A stretch of 64,000 nucleotides of DNA from contig NZ_CP026001.1 of the NCBI RefSeq assembly GCF_003086775.1, forward strand, positions 1,018,407 through 1,082,406, given 5' to 3'. Source of the DNA: Stenotrophomonas sp. ZAC14D1_NAIMI4_1 (GTDB lineage: Bacteria; Pseudomonadota; Gammaproteobacteria; Xanthomonadales; Xanthomonadaceae). The position numbers and the translations under genes are program-made. Of this stretch, positions 15,452-23,736 are shown piece after piece (positions within the stretch are counted from its first letter, which is position 1; each line of letters opens with the position of its first letter). The notes under the pieces were generated by a model. It searched no databases. It was not told the origin of the DNA and was given only the letters and a program-made list of their open reading frames with translations.

Positions 15452-17539
15452 TTACAGGCCCTGCATCAACGCCATCTGGGCCGAATGCGGCGCTTCGTCG
15501 TGGGCCGGGGTGCGCTTGTGGTAGATGCCCTCGGCATCCAGCTCCCAGGCGTTGAGGTTGTCGTCCAGGTAGTTCTGCAGCACTTCGCGGTACACGCGCT
15601 TGGCCAGATCCGGGTCGAGGATCGGGAAGCAGGTCTCGACCCGGCGCAGCAGGTTGCGTTCCAGCCAGTCGGCGCTGGCGCAGTACAGCTCCGGCGCACC
15701 GTCGTTGCCGAACCAGTACACGCGGCTGTGTTCCAGGAAGCGGCCGACGATCGAGCGCACGCGGATGTTGTCCGAGACGCCCGGCACGCCCGGGCGCAGG
15801 GTACAGGCGCCGCGGATGATCAGGTCGATCTGCACCCCGGCCTGCGAGGCGGCGTACAGCGCGCGGATCACCTGCGGCTCGTTCAGTGCGTTCATCTTGG
15901 CGATGATGCGCGCCGGGCGGCCGGCAGCGGCGATGCGCGTCTCGCGTTCAATGCGCGCGAGGATGCCGGTGTGCAGGGTGAAGGGCGACTGCAGCAGGCG
16001 CTTGAGCTTCATCTTCGAGGCCAGCCCGGACAGCTGCTGGAACAGCAGGTGCACGTCATTGCCGATGTCCGCATCGGCGGTGATCAGGCTGATGTCGGTG
16101 TATGCGCGGGCGGTGCCGCTGTGGTAGTTGCCGGTGCCCAGGTGCACGTAGCGGCGCAGCTTGCGGCCCTCGCGGCGCACGATCAGCAGCATCTTGGCGT
16201 GGGTCTTGAACCCGACCACGCCATACACCACCTGCACGCCGGCTTCCTGCAGGCGGTCGGCCAGGCCCAGGTTGGCTTCTTCGTCGAAGCGCGCGCGCAG
16301 CTCGACCACCACCGTCACGTCCTTGCCGTTGCGTGCGGCCTGGATGAGCGCATCGACGATCAGCGAATCCTTGCCGGTGCGGTACAGGGTCTGCTTGATG
16401 GCCAGCACGTTCGGGTCCACCGCCGCCTGCTTGATCAGGTCCAGCACGGCGGTGAAGGCATCGAAGGGATGGTGCAGCAGCAGGTCCTGGCGGCGGGTGA
16501 TCTCGAAGATGCCGTCGCTGTCGCGCAGGGTGCGCGGGTTCATCGGCGGGTACTTCAGGTCCGGCTGCGGCACCAGGTCGTACAGCTGGATGATGCGGTT
16601 GAGGTTGACCGGGCCATCGATGCGGTACACCGCGTTTTCGGTCAGGCCGAAGTTCTGCAGCAGGGTGCGCACGATGTCCTTCGGCGTGTCCTCGGCGATC
16701 TCCAGGCGCACCGCCGGCCGGTAGCCGCGGTCGACCAGTTCATCGCGCAGGGCCAGGGCCAGGTTCTCCACTTCTTCCTCGTCCACCACCAGCTCGGAAT
16801 TGCGGGTGACGCGGAACTGGTAGGCGCCCTGGACTTCCATGCCCGGGAACAGCTCGTCGACGAAGGCCGACAGCACCGAGGACAGGAACACGAAGTTCTG
16901 CCCGCCGCCCAGGCTTTCCGGCAGCTGGATGATGCGCGGCAGCGAACGTGGCGCACGCACGATGGCCAGGTGGCCGGCGCGGCCGAACGCATCGGTGCCC
17001 TTCAGCACGACGACGATGTTCAGCGACTTGTTGAGGATCTTCGGAAACGGATGCACCGGGTCCAGGCCCAGCGGCGACAGCACCGGCATGATCTCGTTGC
17101 GGAAGTACGCGCGCAGCCAGCGCTTCTGGCGGTGGTTCCACGAATGGCGGCCGAGCACGCCGATGCCGGCCTCGGCCAGCGCCGGGCGCAGCGTCTCGTT
17201 CCAGCAGCGGTACTGCTGGTCCACCAGTTCGGCGGCGCGGTCGTGGATGGCGTTGAGGATGGCCTGCGGGCTCATGCCGTCCGGGGCCGGCGGCAGGCCG
17301 AATTCCTGCGCGTGGCGCACGGCGGCGGCGCGGATCTCGAAGAACTCGTCCAGGTTGGTGCAGGAGATGCACATGAAGCGCAGGCGCTCCAGCAGCGGCA
17401 CCTGCGGATCCATCGCCTGTGCCAGCACGCGGAAGTTGAAATCCAGCTGGGACAGTTCGCGGTTGATGTAGAGCGCCGGGTCACGCAGTGGATCGTTGTC
17501 CGGGCTCACGGGGAGGGGGAGGGATCCGAGGCTGCTCAT
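15452..17539 (-). CDS. ppk1: Polyphosphate kinase 1
   Basis: Reversibly polymerises the gamma phosphate of ATP into polyphosphate. 695 residues against 688 in E. coli. Visible features: N-terminal YINRELSQLDFNFRVL, the helical domain with CISCTNLDEFFEIR, and the two phospholipase-D-like catalytic domains with VELRARFDEEANLG and HLGTGNYHSGTARAYTD, which carries the phosphorylated histidine region. The gene starts four bases after the phoR stop, so it sits in the Pho operon and should rise when phosphate is scarce. Confidence 0.97.
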   Translation of the reverse strand: MSSLGSLPLPVSPDNDPLRDPALYINRELSQLDFNFRVLAQAMDPQVPLLERLRFMCISCTNLDEFFEIRAAAVRHAQEFGLPPAPDGMSPQAILNAIHDRAAELVDQQYRCWNETLRPALAEAGIGVLGRHSWNHRQKRWLRAYFRNEIMPVLSPLGLDPVHPFPKILNKSLNIVVVLKGTDAFGRAGHLAIVRAPRSLPRIIQLPESLGGGQNFVFLSSVLSAFVDELFPGMEVQGAYQFRVTRNSELVVDEEEVENLALALRDELVDRGYRPAVRLEIAEDTPKDIVRTLLQNFGLTENAVYRIDGPVNLNRIIQLYDLVPQPDLKYPPMNPRTLRDSDGIFEITRRQDLLLHHPFDAFTAVLDLIKQAAVDPNVLAIKQTLYRTGKDSLIVDALIQAARNGKDVTVVVELRARFDEEANLGLADRLQEAGVQVVYGVVGFKTHAKMLLIVRREGRKLRRYVHLGTGNYHSGTARAYTDISLITADADIGNDVHLLFQQLSGLASKMKLKRLLQSPFTLHTGILARIERETRIAAAGRPARIIAKMNALNEPQVIRALYAASQAGVQIDLIIRGACTLRPGVPGVSDNIRVRSIVGRFLEHSRVYWFGNDGAPELYCASADWLERNLLRRVETCFPILDPDLAKRVYREVLQNYLDDNLNAWELDAEGIYHKRTPAHDEAPHSAQMALMQGL

Positions 17540-17543
17540 GGCT

Positions 17544-18875
17544 TCATTCTTCGATGGAGGTCAGGGGGGCGGACTCGCGCGGGCGCACGTGGTCGGCATC
17601 GAAATGACAGGAGAACACCGAGCCCTTGCCCACTTCGCTTTCGATCTCCAGCCGTGCGTGGTGCAGGCCGAGGATGTGCTTGACGATGGACAGGCCCAGT
17701 CCGGTGCCACCGCTCTCGCGCGAGCGGCTGCTGGACACCCGGTAGAAACGTTCGGTCAGGCGCGGCAGGTGGGTGGCGGGAATGCCGTAGCCGCTGTCAC
17801 GCACGGCCAGCACGACGCCGTCGCCTTCGCGGCGGAACTCCACGGCGATGCGGCCATCGGCCGGGGTGTAGCGCACCGCGTTGGTGACCAGGTTGGAAAA
17901 CGCGCTGTGCAGTTCTTTGGTGGAGCCCAGCAGGTCCACGCCGGCCAGGTCGTCGATGCTGATCTGGTGCCGGCCCTGGCTGTGCGCTTCGGCTTCGCGG
18001 CGCAGGGTGGCCAGCATCGGCTGCATCGCCACGGTCTCCGCTTCGCTGTGTTCCTGCGATTCCAGCCGCGACAGGGTCAGCAGGTCTTCCACCAGCTGGG
18101 CCATGCGCTGGCTCTGCTTGCGCATTTCTTCCAGCATCGGGCCGGTGCCGGGGAAGTCTTCCGGATCCATCATGTCCAGGTAGCCGTGCACCACGGTGAG
18201 CGGGGTGCGCAGTTCGTGGGACACGTTGGCGACGAAGTCGCGGCGCACCTGTTCCAGGCGCAGCAGCTTGCTGACGTCGCGGGCGATCAGCAGCCAGTAA
18301 TCGGAGGAATACGGAATCAGGCGCAGGTTCAGCCGGATTGCCGGATCCACCGGCGAGGGCACGTCCAGGATCGGTTCGGCATTGCGGCCGCCGGCCAGCC
18401 AGTGCGCCAGCGGCATCGGCTGCAGGCGTTCGACCAGGGCTTCACCCAGATCGCCGGGATGATGCAGGCCGAGCAGGGCGGTGGCCGCTTCGTTGAACCA
18501 CTGCACGCGCTGGCTGTTGCGGTCCAGCACCACCACTGCATCGGGCAGGGCCGCAGCAGCGGCGCGGTAACTGCGCAGCATGTCCAGCAGGCGGCGCTTG
18601 CGCACGCGCATTTCCACCTGGTTGCGGTACAGCAGGCGGTCCAGCTCGTTCCACACGCCGGACCCTTCCTCGGCGGTTTCCCAGCGCTGGCGCGCGGTCA
18701 GCCGGCGCAGCACGCAGCGCAGGCGCCAGTAATGCCAGGTCAGCGTGCCCAGTGCGGCCAGCGCGATGCACAGCCACAGGTGCCCACTGAACCACCCGAC
18801 CACGCCGGCCAGCACCAATACCGCTGCCACGGAGGCCAGCGTCTTCAACCAGGCGGAGCGGATGTGGCGGGGCAT
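17544..18875 (-). CDS. phoR: Phosphate-regulon sensor histidine kinase
   Basis: Inner-membrane kinase that phosphorylates PhoB under phosphate limitation. 443 residues. Two short N-terminal membrane segments (about 10-45) and almost no periplasmic loop, as in PhoR; then a PAS region near 100-190 with VVLDRNSQRVQWFNEAA; H-box FVANVSHELRTPL; N-box NLVTNAVRYTP; G-boxes DSGYGIP and GGTGLGLSIVKH. The response-regulator partner phoB is upstream on the same strand, separated by 104 bases, and ppk1 follows after four bases. Confidence 0.95.
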   Translation of the reverse strand: MPRHIRSAWLKTLASVAAVLVLAGVVGWFSGHLWLCIALAALGTLTWHYWRLRCVLRRLTARQRWETAEEGSGVWNELDRLLYRNQVEMRVRKRRLLDMLRSYRAAAAALPDAVVVLDRNSQRVQWFNEAATALLGLHHPGDLGEALVERLQPMPLAHWLAGGRNAEPILDVPSPVDPAIRLNLRLIPYSSDYWLLIARDVSKLLRLEQVRRDFVANVSHELRTPLTVVHGYLDMMDPEDFPGTGPMLEEMRKQSQRMAQLVEDLLTLSRLESQEHSEAETVAMQPMLATLRREAEAHSQGRHQISIDDLAGVDLLGSTKELHSAFSNLVTNAVRYTPADGRIAVEFRREGDGVVLAVRDSGYGIPATHLPRLTERFYRVSSSRSRESGGTGLGLSIVKHILGLHHARLEIESEVGKGSVFSCHFDADHVRPRESAPLTSIEE

Positions 18876-18898
18876 TGCGGTCTCGTCGTTGGAGGCGG

Positions 18899-18917
18899 CG
18901 GTTCACGCGGTGAACCG
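18899..18917. promoter_or_regulatory. Perfect palindrome just upstream of phoR
   Basis: 19-base perfect inverted repeat, CGGTTCAC-GCG-GTGAACCG, 24 bases above the phoR ATG inside the phoB-phoR spacer. A TATAAC hexamer lies next to it on the minus strand. It could be a protein-binding site, or an mRNA hairpin that sets the phoB:phoR ratio. No regulator family is recognised. Confidence 0.4.
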
Positions 18918-18979
18918 AGGGTTATAGCAGAGTTGCCGACACCGGCACCGGCAGGTGCGCGGTGCCGGCACGACGAGGC

Positions 18980-19669
18980 TCAGGTTGCGGTGGAGAAGCG
19001 GTAACCGGCGCCGCGCACGGTCTGCACCATGTTCTCGGCATTGAACGGTTCCAGCGTCTTGCGCAGGCGGCGGATGTGCACGTCGATGGTGCGTTCTTCC
19101 ACGTACACGCTGCCGCCCCACACATGGTCCAGCAGCTGGGCGCGGGTGTAGACGCGCTCGGGATGGGTCATGAAGAAGTGCAGCAGGCGGTATTCGGTCG
19201 GGCCGATCGGCACCGGCTGGTCGTTGGCGAACACGCGGTGGGCGGCGCCGTCGATGCGGATCGGGCCGACCGCCACGCTGCCGTCCTCGTCATCGTCACG
19301 GGCGCGGCGCATGACCGCGCGGATGCGGGCCAGCAGTTCGCGTGCCGAGAAGGGCTTGACCACATAGTCGTCGACACCGGCTTCGAGGCCGCCGACGCGA
19401 TCATTCTCTTCGCCACGCGCGGTCAGCATGATGATCGGCACTTCGCGGGTCAGAGTTTCCTTGCGCCAGCGGCGGGCCAGGTCCAGGCCACTGGTGCCGG
19501 GCAGCATCCAGTCCAGCAGGATCAGGTCGGGGACGCGGTCGGCGATCGCGGTCTGGGCCTCGCGGGCATCGCCGGCGTGGACAGGTTCGTAATCGCCCTT
19601 GCGGAGGGCGAAGGCGACCATTTCGCGGATCGCGGGCTCGTCATCGACGATCAGGATGCGTTTCTGCAC
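18980..19669 (-). CDS. phoB: Phosphate-regulon response regulator
   Basis: OmpR/PhoB-type transcription factor. 229 residues, equal to E. coli PhoB. The receiver domain has the acidic pocket IVDDE (9-11), phosphoacceptor Asp53 in LLDWMLPG and YVVKPFS with the conserved Lys. The winged-helix DNA-binding domain ends with YVEERTIDVHIRRLRKTL and VRGAGYRF. A Pho box lies 48 bases upstream, so the gene should activate itself. First gene of phoB-phoR-ppk1(-ppx). Confidence 0.97.
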   Translation of the reverse strand: MQKRILIVDDEPAIREMVAFALRKGDYEPVHAGDAREAQTAIADRVPDLILLDWMLPGTSGLDLARRWRKETLTREVPIIMLTARGEENDRVGGLEAGVDDYVVKPFSARELLARIRAVMRRARDDDEDGSVAVGPIRIDGAAHRVFANDQPVPIGPTEYRLLHFFMTHPERVYTRAQLLDHVWGGSVYVEERTIDVHIRRLRKTLEPFNAENMVQTVRGAGYRFSTAT

Positions 19670-19716
19670 GAGGACACCGTAGGGCTCGGTTACTGGAGTG
19701 GTGCCAGTAGACTACG

Positions 19717-19739
19717 GTTTGATGACATGTTTGTGACTA
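19717..19739 (-). promoter_or_regulatory. Pho box upstream of phoB
   Basis: Read on the minus strand, two seven-base half-sites TAGTCAC and ATGTCAT are separated by the four-base AAAC spacer, and a further CAAAC follows. This is the direct-repeat layout of PhoB sites (CTGTCAT-4-CTGTCAT). A TAGTCT hexamer follows at roughly the distance where a -10 box sits in PhoB-dependent promoters. Confidence 0.72.
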
Positions 19740-19785
19740 CCTGGCCGGGATCGGCGCTGATTGCCATGCCCCGGTCATGCGGCGC

Positions 19786-21432
19786 TCAGCGCCGGTCCAG
19801 CTCCGGGTCCTGCACACCCTGGCGGCGCAGCTCCAGTACGGTCGGGGTGATCGTCTCGATGCGGGCGTCCACCCGCGCGCGGCCGACATAGTCCAGCTCG
19901 GGATTGCGCTTGAGCGCCTGCAGCTGCATCAGCGCCTGCTCCGGGCGGCCACCGAGGAAGGCCGCCTCGGCATAGGCCTCGCTGGCCCGCACGCTGTCCC
20001 CGGCCAGCTCGCTGGCGCGGGCGTAACGCTGCTGGAATACCGGATCGTTACCGCTTTGCGACAGCAGCGGCCGCAGCATCGCCTGCGCGCGCTGGCCGGC
20101 CTCGCGACCGCCCTGTTCATTCAGGATCTCGGCATAGGTCAGCGCCACCGGGCGGCTGTTGGGGTGCTCGCGCAGCATCTGTTCGAACCGCGCGTTGGCC
20201 TGGACCGGCTGGCCGGCACGGGATTCGGCTTCACCCAGGGCCAGGGCCACGAACAGGCTGTCCGGATGGGTCTGCAGCAGGCTGGCCAAGGCCTGACGGG
20301 CCTGGTTGGCGCCGCTGCGGCCGCCGCGCATGGCGGCCAGGGCCTGGCCATAGCGCTGGGCGTCGGTCAGGCCGTCCTTCTGGCGCCGGGCCAGGTCGGC
20401 GTATTCGCGCTCCAGGTCCGGCGTGGTGTCGGCGCTGAGAACCCGCAGGCGCTCGCGGGCCCAGTCGAAATCACCGCTGGCGCCGCGGCTGAGCTGGCCG
20501 ATCGGCAGGCGCAGCACGGTGCTGGGCAGCAGCGGGTTGCTGCCACGCAGCAGCGGCTCGCCCAGGCTGGGGTCGGCCGGGTTCACCCGCTCCTTGCGCT
20601 CGCCGGTGGGGGTGCTGGTGGTCAGCAGCACCGTGTCCTTCTTCATCTGCTGGGCGCGCGCCTTGGCCTCGCTGATGCGGGTGGTGTTGACCGGGTGGGT
20701 CTGCAGGAAGTCCGGGGCCTGGTAGCCGCCGTCGTTGCCGCGCATGGCCGCCGACATCCGCTCGAAGAAGCCGGCCATGGCGTCCACGTCGTAGCCGCTG
20801 CGGGACAGGGTGCGGATGCCCAGCCGGTCGGCCTCCGATTCGTTGGAGCGGGTGTAATTGATCTGCCGCTGCTGCATCAGGCCCATGCCCGAGCTGATCG
20901 CGGCCATGGTCGCGTTGCCGGAGGAGGTGCTGTTGCTGGCCTGGGCGGCAACCACTGCCGCCAGCATGCCCAGCAGGATCGGGATCTGGTCGCGCTGGGC
21001 GCGCTCGACCCCGCGCAGCACGTGCTGCTGGGTGACGTGGGCGATTTCGTGGGACAGCACCGCTGCCACCTCGTCCTCGCGCTCGGCGGTCAGCACCAGG
21101 CCGGCGTTGACCCCGATGTAGCCGCCCAGGGTCGCGAAGGCGTTTATCTGGCGGTCCTTCATGATGAAGAACGTATAGGGCTGGCGGGGCTGGTCGCTGT
21201 TGGAACCCAGGCGGGTACCCATGGTCTGCAGCCAGTCGTTGACCAGCGGGTCGTCCAGCAGGTAGCCGTAGTTGCGCAGCTCGCGCAGCATCATCGCGCC
21301 GTACTCGGCCTGCCGTGCCGGGGTCAGCAGCTCGCCGGCCGACGAGCCGATGTCCGGCAGCTTCTCCTGGGCCTGGGCCAACGGCATGGCCAGGGCCAGG
21401 GTGACGGCGGTAGACAGCAGCAGGGCTCGCAA
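19786..21432 (-). CDS. bepA: Periplasmic M48 metalloprotease/chaperone, BepA-like
   Basis: Outer-membrane quality-control protease that clears or helps assemble stalled LptD and other barrel proteins. With the TTG start at 21432, preceded by GAGGA, the protein is 548 residues and begins with a clean signal peptide (RALLLSTAVTLALAMPLAQA); an ATG at 21486 would add 18 residues ahead of it without a ribosome site. The zinc site is SHEIAHVTQQH with the downstream ligand in NESEADRLG. The C-terminal half is helical and repeat-like, consistent with the TPR domain of BepA. The gene is divergent from the glutaredoxin gene. Confidence 0.88.
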   Translation of the reverse strand: MRALLLSTAVTLALAMPLAQAQEKLPDIGSSAGELLTPARQAEYGAMMLRELRNYGYLLDDPLVNDWLQTMGTRLGSNSDQPRQPYTFFIMKDRQINAFATLGGYIGVNAGLVLTAEREDEVAAVLSHEIAHVTQQHVLRGVERAQRDQIPILLGMLAAVVAAQASNSTSSGNATMAAISSGMGLMQQRQINYTRSNESEADRLGIRTLSRSGYDVDAMAGFFERMSAAMRGNDGGYQAPDFLQTHPVNTTRISEAKARAQQMKKDTVLLTTSTPTGERKERVNPADPSLGEPLLRGSNPLLPSTVLRLPIGQLSRGASGDFDWARERLRVLSADTTPDLEREYADLARRQKDGLTDAQRYGQALAAMRGGRSGANQARQALASLLQTHPDSLFVALALGEAESRAGQPVQANARFEQMLREHPNSRPVALTYAEILNEQGGREAGQRAQAMLRPLLSQSGNDPVFQQRYARASELAGDSVRASEAYAEAAFLGGRPEQALMQLQALKRNPELDYVGRARVDARIETITPTVLELRRQGVQDPELDRR

Positions 21433-21574
21433 GCGGGAGGTCCTCGGGCAGGGCGCGCCAAGCGTGGCAGGGCAGGGGGCAACCATTCGTTAATCCACAG
21501 TGTTGCGGTCGTGGCGTGGAAATTCCAGCACACCGGTACCATATATGGACCGTCGATCCATCGTGGAGTTTCCC

Positions 21575-21865
21575 GTGACAGCCCAGCCCGCTGGCGGTTC
21601 GCCCGCCATCACCATCTATTCCACCGCCGTCTGCCCGTACTGCGTGGCCGCCAAGAACTTCCTCAAGAGCAAGGGCCAGCAGTGGACCGAGGTCCGCATC
21701 GACCTGGACCCGGTCGAGCGCGAGAAGATGATGTCCCTGACCCGCCGCACCAGCGTGCCGCAGATCTTCGTCGGTGACGTCCATGTCGGCGGCTACGACG
21801 ACATGATGGCCCTGCACCGTGAAGGCAAGCTCGAGCCGCTGCTGGCCGGGCAGGGCCAGGCATGA
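21575..21865 (+). CDS. grxC: Glutaredoxin 3 type (dithiol)
   Basis: Small thioredoxin-fold protein that reduces disulfides and mixed disulfides using glutathione. 96 residues from GTG 21575, placed after GGAG; the frame opens at 21500 but the extra 25 residues have no family character. The active site is C20-P-Y-C23, followed by the cis-proline stretch TSVPQIFVGD and GGYDDMM, which bind glutathione. Its stop overlaps the start of the next gene (ATGA), so they are coupled. Confidence 0.93.
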   Translation: MTAQPAGGSPAITIYSTAVCPYCVAAKNFLKSKGQQWTEVRIDLDPVEREKMMSLTRRTSVPQIFVGDVHVGGYDDMMALHREGKLEPLLAGQGQA

Positions 21866-22254
21866 GCGCGGCCGACGACGGCAGCAAGGACCGCATCGCC
21901 GAATTCACCGATTTCCGCAAGCGCATGAACGAGCGCATCCTGGGCGAGCCGAACCAGGTGGTGCGGCGCTTCTTCGCCCTGGACACGCAGACCTACCAGG
22001 CCGGCGCGCTGGACGTGAAGACCAAGGAACTGCTGGGCCTGGTGGCCTCGATGGTGCTGCGCTGCGACGACTGCATCAGCTACCACGTGGCCCAGTGCAA
22101 GGACGCCGGCGTGACCCGCGAGGAGTTCTTCGAGACCTTCTCGGTCGGCCTGGTGGTTGGCGGTTCCATCGTGATCCCGCACCTGCGTCGCGCGGTCGAC
22201 TTCCTCGACCAGCTTGAAGGCGGCGCCGCCGCCCCGGAAGCGCACGAGCACTGA
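21862..22254 (+). CDS. Carboxymuconolactone decarboxylase/AhpD-like protein
   Basis: 130 residues of the CMD family, mostly helical. C68-D-D-C71 followed by an H (CISYH) is the redox motif of AhpD-type alkylhydroperoxidases, in contrast to true decarboxylases. Four-base overlap with the glutaredoxin gene makes a thiol-redox partnership likely, for example peroxide removal with electrons from glutathione. The exact substrate is unknown. Confidence 0.85.
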   Translation: MSAADDGSKDRIAEFTDFRKRMNERILGEPNQVVRRFFALDTQTYQAGALDVKTKELLGLVASMVLRCDDCISYHVAQCKDAGVTREEFFETFSVGLVVGGSIVIPHLRRAVDFLDQLEGGAAAPEAHEH

Positions 22255-22255
22255 G

Positions 22256-22319
22256 GTAGCACCGGCCGCTGGCCGGCGGACACCTGAACAAACGGCCGCC
22301 GGGCATGGCCCGGCGCTAC
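22256..22319. repeat. Inverted pair of SMAG palindromes
   Basis: Plus copy 22256-22279 (GTAG then arms CCGGCC/GGCCGG) begins two bases after the CMD stop; minus copy 22297-22319 (arms GCCGGGC/GCCCGGC, CTAC at 22316) faces it. The two belong to different core subfamilies. Confidence 0.8.
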
Positions 22320-22362
22320 CGGACGCGCGCAGGGGCCTTTACCGCGATCTCTCAGCCCAGGA

Positions 22363-22383
22363 GCCCCTTCTTGTTGAAGGGGC
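22363..22383. other. Hairpin in the spacer before isocitrate dehydrogenase
   Basis: Eight-base perfect stem GCCCCTTC/GAAGGGGC with a five-base TTGTT loop and no T-run. It could end the grx-CMD transcript with Rho or be a decay barrier. Confidence 0.4.
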
Positions 22384-22418
22384 GCGCCGGCAGGCGGGGG
22401 TAGAGGAGGAATGCGCGG

Positions 22419-22489
22419 GCAATTATGCCTTTGCCGGGGTCGGGACCATGGTCTACTTGGGTAGCCGGGCCCGGCTAAGGCATAATTGC
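22419..22489 (+). promoter_or_regulatory. Inverted repeat and candidate promoter upstream of icd
   Basis: The 13-base sequence GCAATTATGCCTT at 22419-22431 returns as its exact reverse complement at 22477-22489, 45 bases apart. The right arm contains CATAAT (22481-22486), and TTGGGT lies 18 bases upstream, making a plausible sigma-70 promoter for icd. The repeat could be a looping operator or two diverging -10 elements. The 311-base gap otherwise holds only the repeats and hairpin listed separately. Confidence 0.45.
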
Positions 22490-22565
22490 GGGTGAAACTT
22501 CCTTAGCGCCGGCGTTTCCGGGCACGTCCGGACGGCGTATTCCCCCCTGTTCGGAACATCGATCA

Positions 22566-23570
22566 ATGACGCAGAAAATTACGGTCATCCGCGGCGACGG
22601 CATCGGCCCGGAAATCATGGACGCCACCCTGTTCGTCCTCGACCAGCTCAACGCTGGCCTGGAGTACGAAGATGCGGACGCCGGCCTGGCGGCCCTGGAA
22701 AAGCACGGCGACCTGATGCCGGCGGTGACCCTGGAATCGATCGCGCGCAACAAGGTCGCGCTGAAGAGCCCGCTGACCACCCCGGTCGGTGGTGGCTTCA
22801 CCTCGATCAACGTCAGCCTGCGCCGCCACTTCGACCTGTACGCCAACGTGCGTCCGGCCCACACCTTCCCGAACACCAAGTCGCGCTTCGACAAGGTCGA
22901 CCTGATCACCGTTCGTGAGAACACCGAAGGTGCGTACCTGGCCGAAGGCCAGGAAGTCTCGGCTGACGGCGAGACCGCCTTCTCCGGCACCCGCATCACC
23001 CGCAAGGGCTCCGAGCGCATCGTGCGCTACGCCTTCGAGCTGGCCCGCAGCGTCGGCCGCAAGAAGGTCACCGCCGTGCACAAGGCCAACATCATCAAGT
23101 CGACCTCGGGCCTGTTCCTGAACGTCGCCCGTGAAGTGGCCGCGCAGTACCCGGAGATCGAGTTCCAGGAAATGATCGTCGACAACTGCTGCATGCAGCT
23201 GGTGATGCGTCCGGAACAGTTCGACGTGATCGTCACCACCAACCTGTTCGGCGACATCATCTCCGACCTGTGCGCCGGCCTCGTCGGCGGCCTGGGCCTG
23301 GCCCCGGGTGCCAACATCGGCAAGGACGCGGCGATCTTCGAAGCCGTGCACGGCACCGCGCCGGATATCGCCGGCCAGGGCAAGGCCAACCCGTGCGCGC
23401 TGCTGCTGGCGGCCGCACAGATGCTGGACCATATCGGCCAGCCGGAGAACGCCGAGCGCCTGCGCAAGGCCATCGTGGCCACCATGGAAGCCAAGGATTC
23501 GCTGACCGGCGACCTCGGCGGCACCGGTACCACCATGAGCTTCGCCCAGGCCATCGCCAGCCGCCTGTAA
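22566..23570 (+). CDS. icd: Isocitrate dehydrogenase, NAD-type (short isocitrate/isopropylmalate family)
   Basis: Oxidative decarboxylation of isocitrate to 2-oxoglutarate in the TCA cycle. 334 residues, the length of the NAD-dependent homo-oligomeric class and much shorter than E. coli Icd (416). Motifs: ITVIRGDGIGPEIM at the N terminus, substrate loop TTPVGGGFTSINVSLRRHFDLYANVRP split by basic residues, TVRENTEGAYL, the metal-binding region NLFGDIISDLCAGLVGGLG and the cofactor loop AVHGTAPDIAGQGKANP. Homoisocitrate or isopropylmalate activity is less likely given the substrate loop. It has its own candidate promoter and terminator, so is probably monocistronic. Confidence 0.9.
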   Translation: MTQKITVIRGDGIGPEIMDATLFVLDQLNAGLEYEDADAGLAALEKHGDLMPAVTLESIARNKVALKSPLTTPVGGGFTSINVSLRRHFDLYANVRPAHTFPNTKSRFDKVDLITVRENTEGAYLAEGQEVSADGETAFSGTRITRKGSERIVRYAFELARSVGRKKVTAVHKANIIKSTSGLFLNVAREVAAQYPEIEFQEMIVDNCCMQLVMRPEQFDVIVTTNLFGDIISDLCAGLVGGLGLAPGANIGKDAAIFEAVHGTAPDIAGQGKANPCALLLAAAQMLDHIGQPENAERLRKAIVATMEAKDSLTGDLGGTGTTMSFAQAIASRL

Positions 23571-23600
23571 GCGGCCGGCCAACCTCGGTTGATCCACAGC

Positions 23601-23620
23601 GGGGCGCCTTCGGGCGCCCC
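23601..23620 (+). terminator. Terminator hairpin of icd
   Basis: Eight-base stem GGGGCGCC/GGCGCCCC with a TTCG tetraloop, 30 bases after the icd stop; the T content behind it is modest (GTTGCGTTT). Confidence 0.7.
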
Positions 23621-23736
23621 GTTGCGTTTATGGGCAACGGTGCGTTTCCCGCACAGATCATGTGCCCGGAGGCGGCTGGTTCGTGCGCCATCCGCTCCGC
23701 ATCCTGTGCCTACTTCCCACCGCACAGGAGTTGCCC

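Noticed and set aside
15485..17683. 732-codon plus-strand frame opposite ppk1
   Set aside because: Mirror of ppk1 codon structure; no motif or ribosome site.
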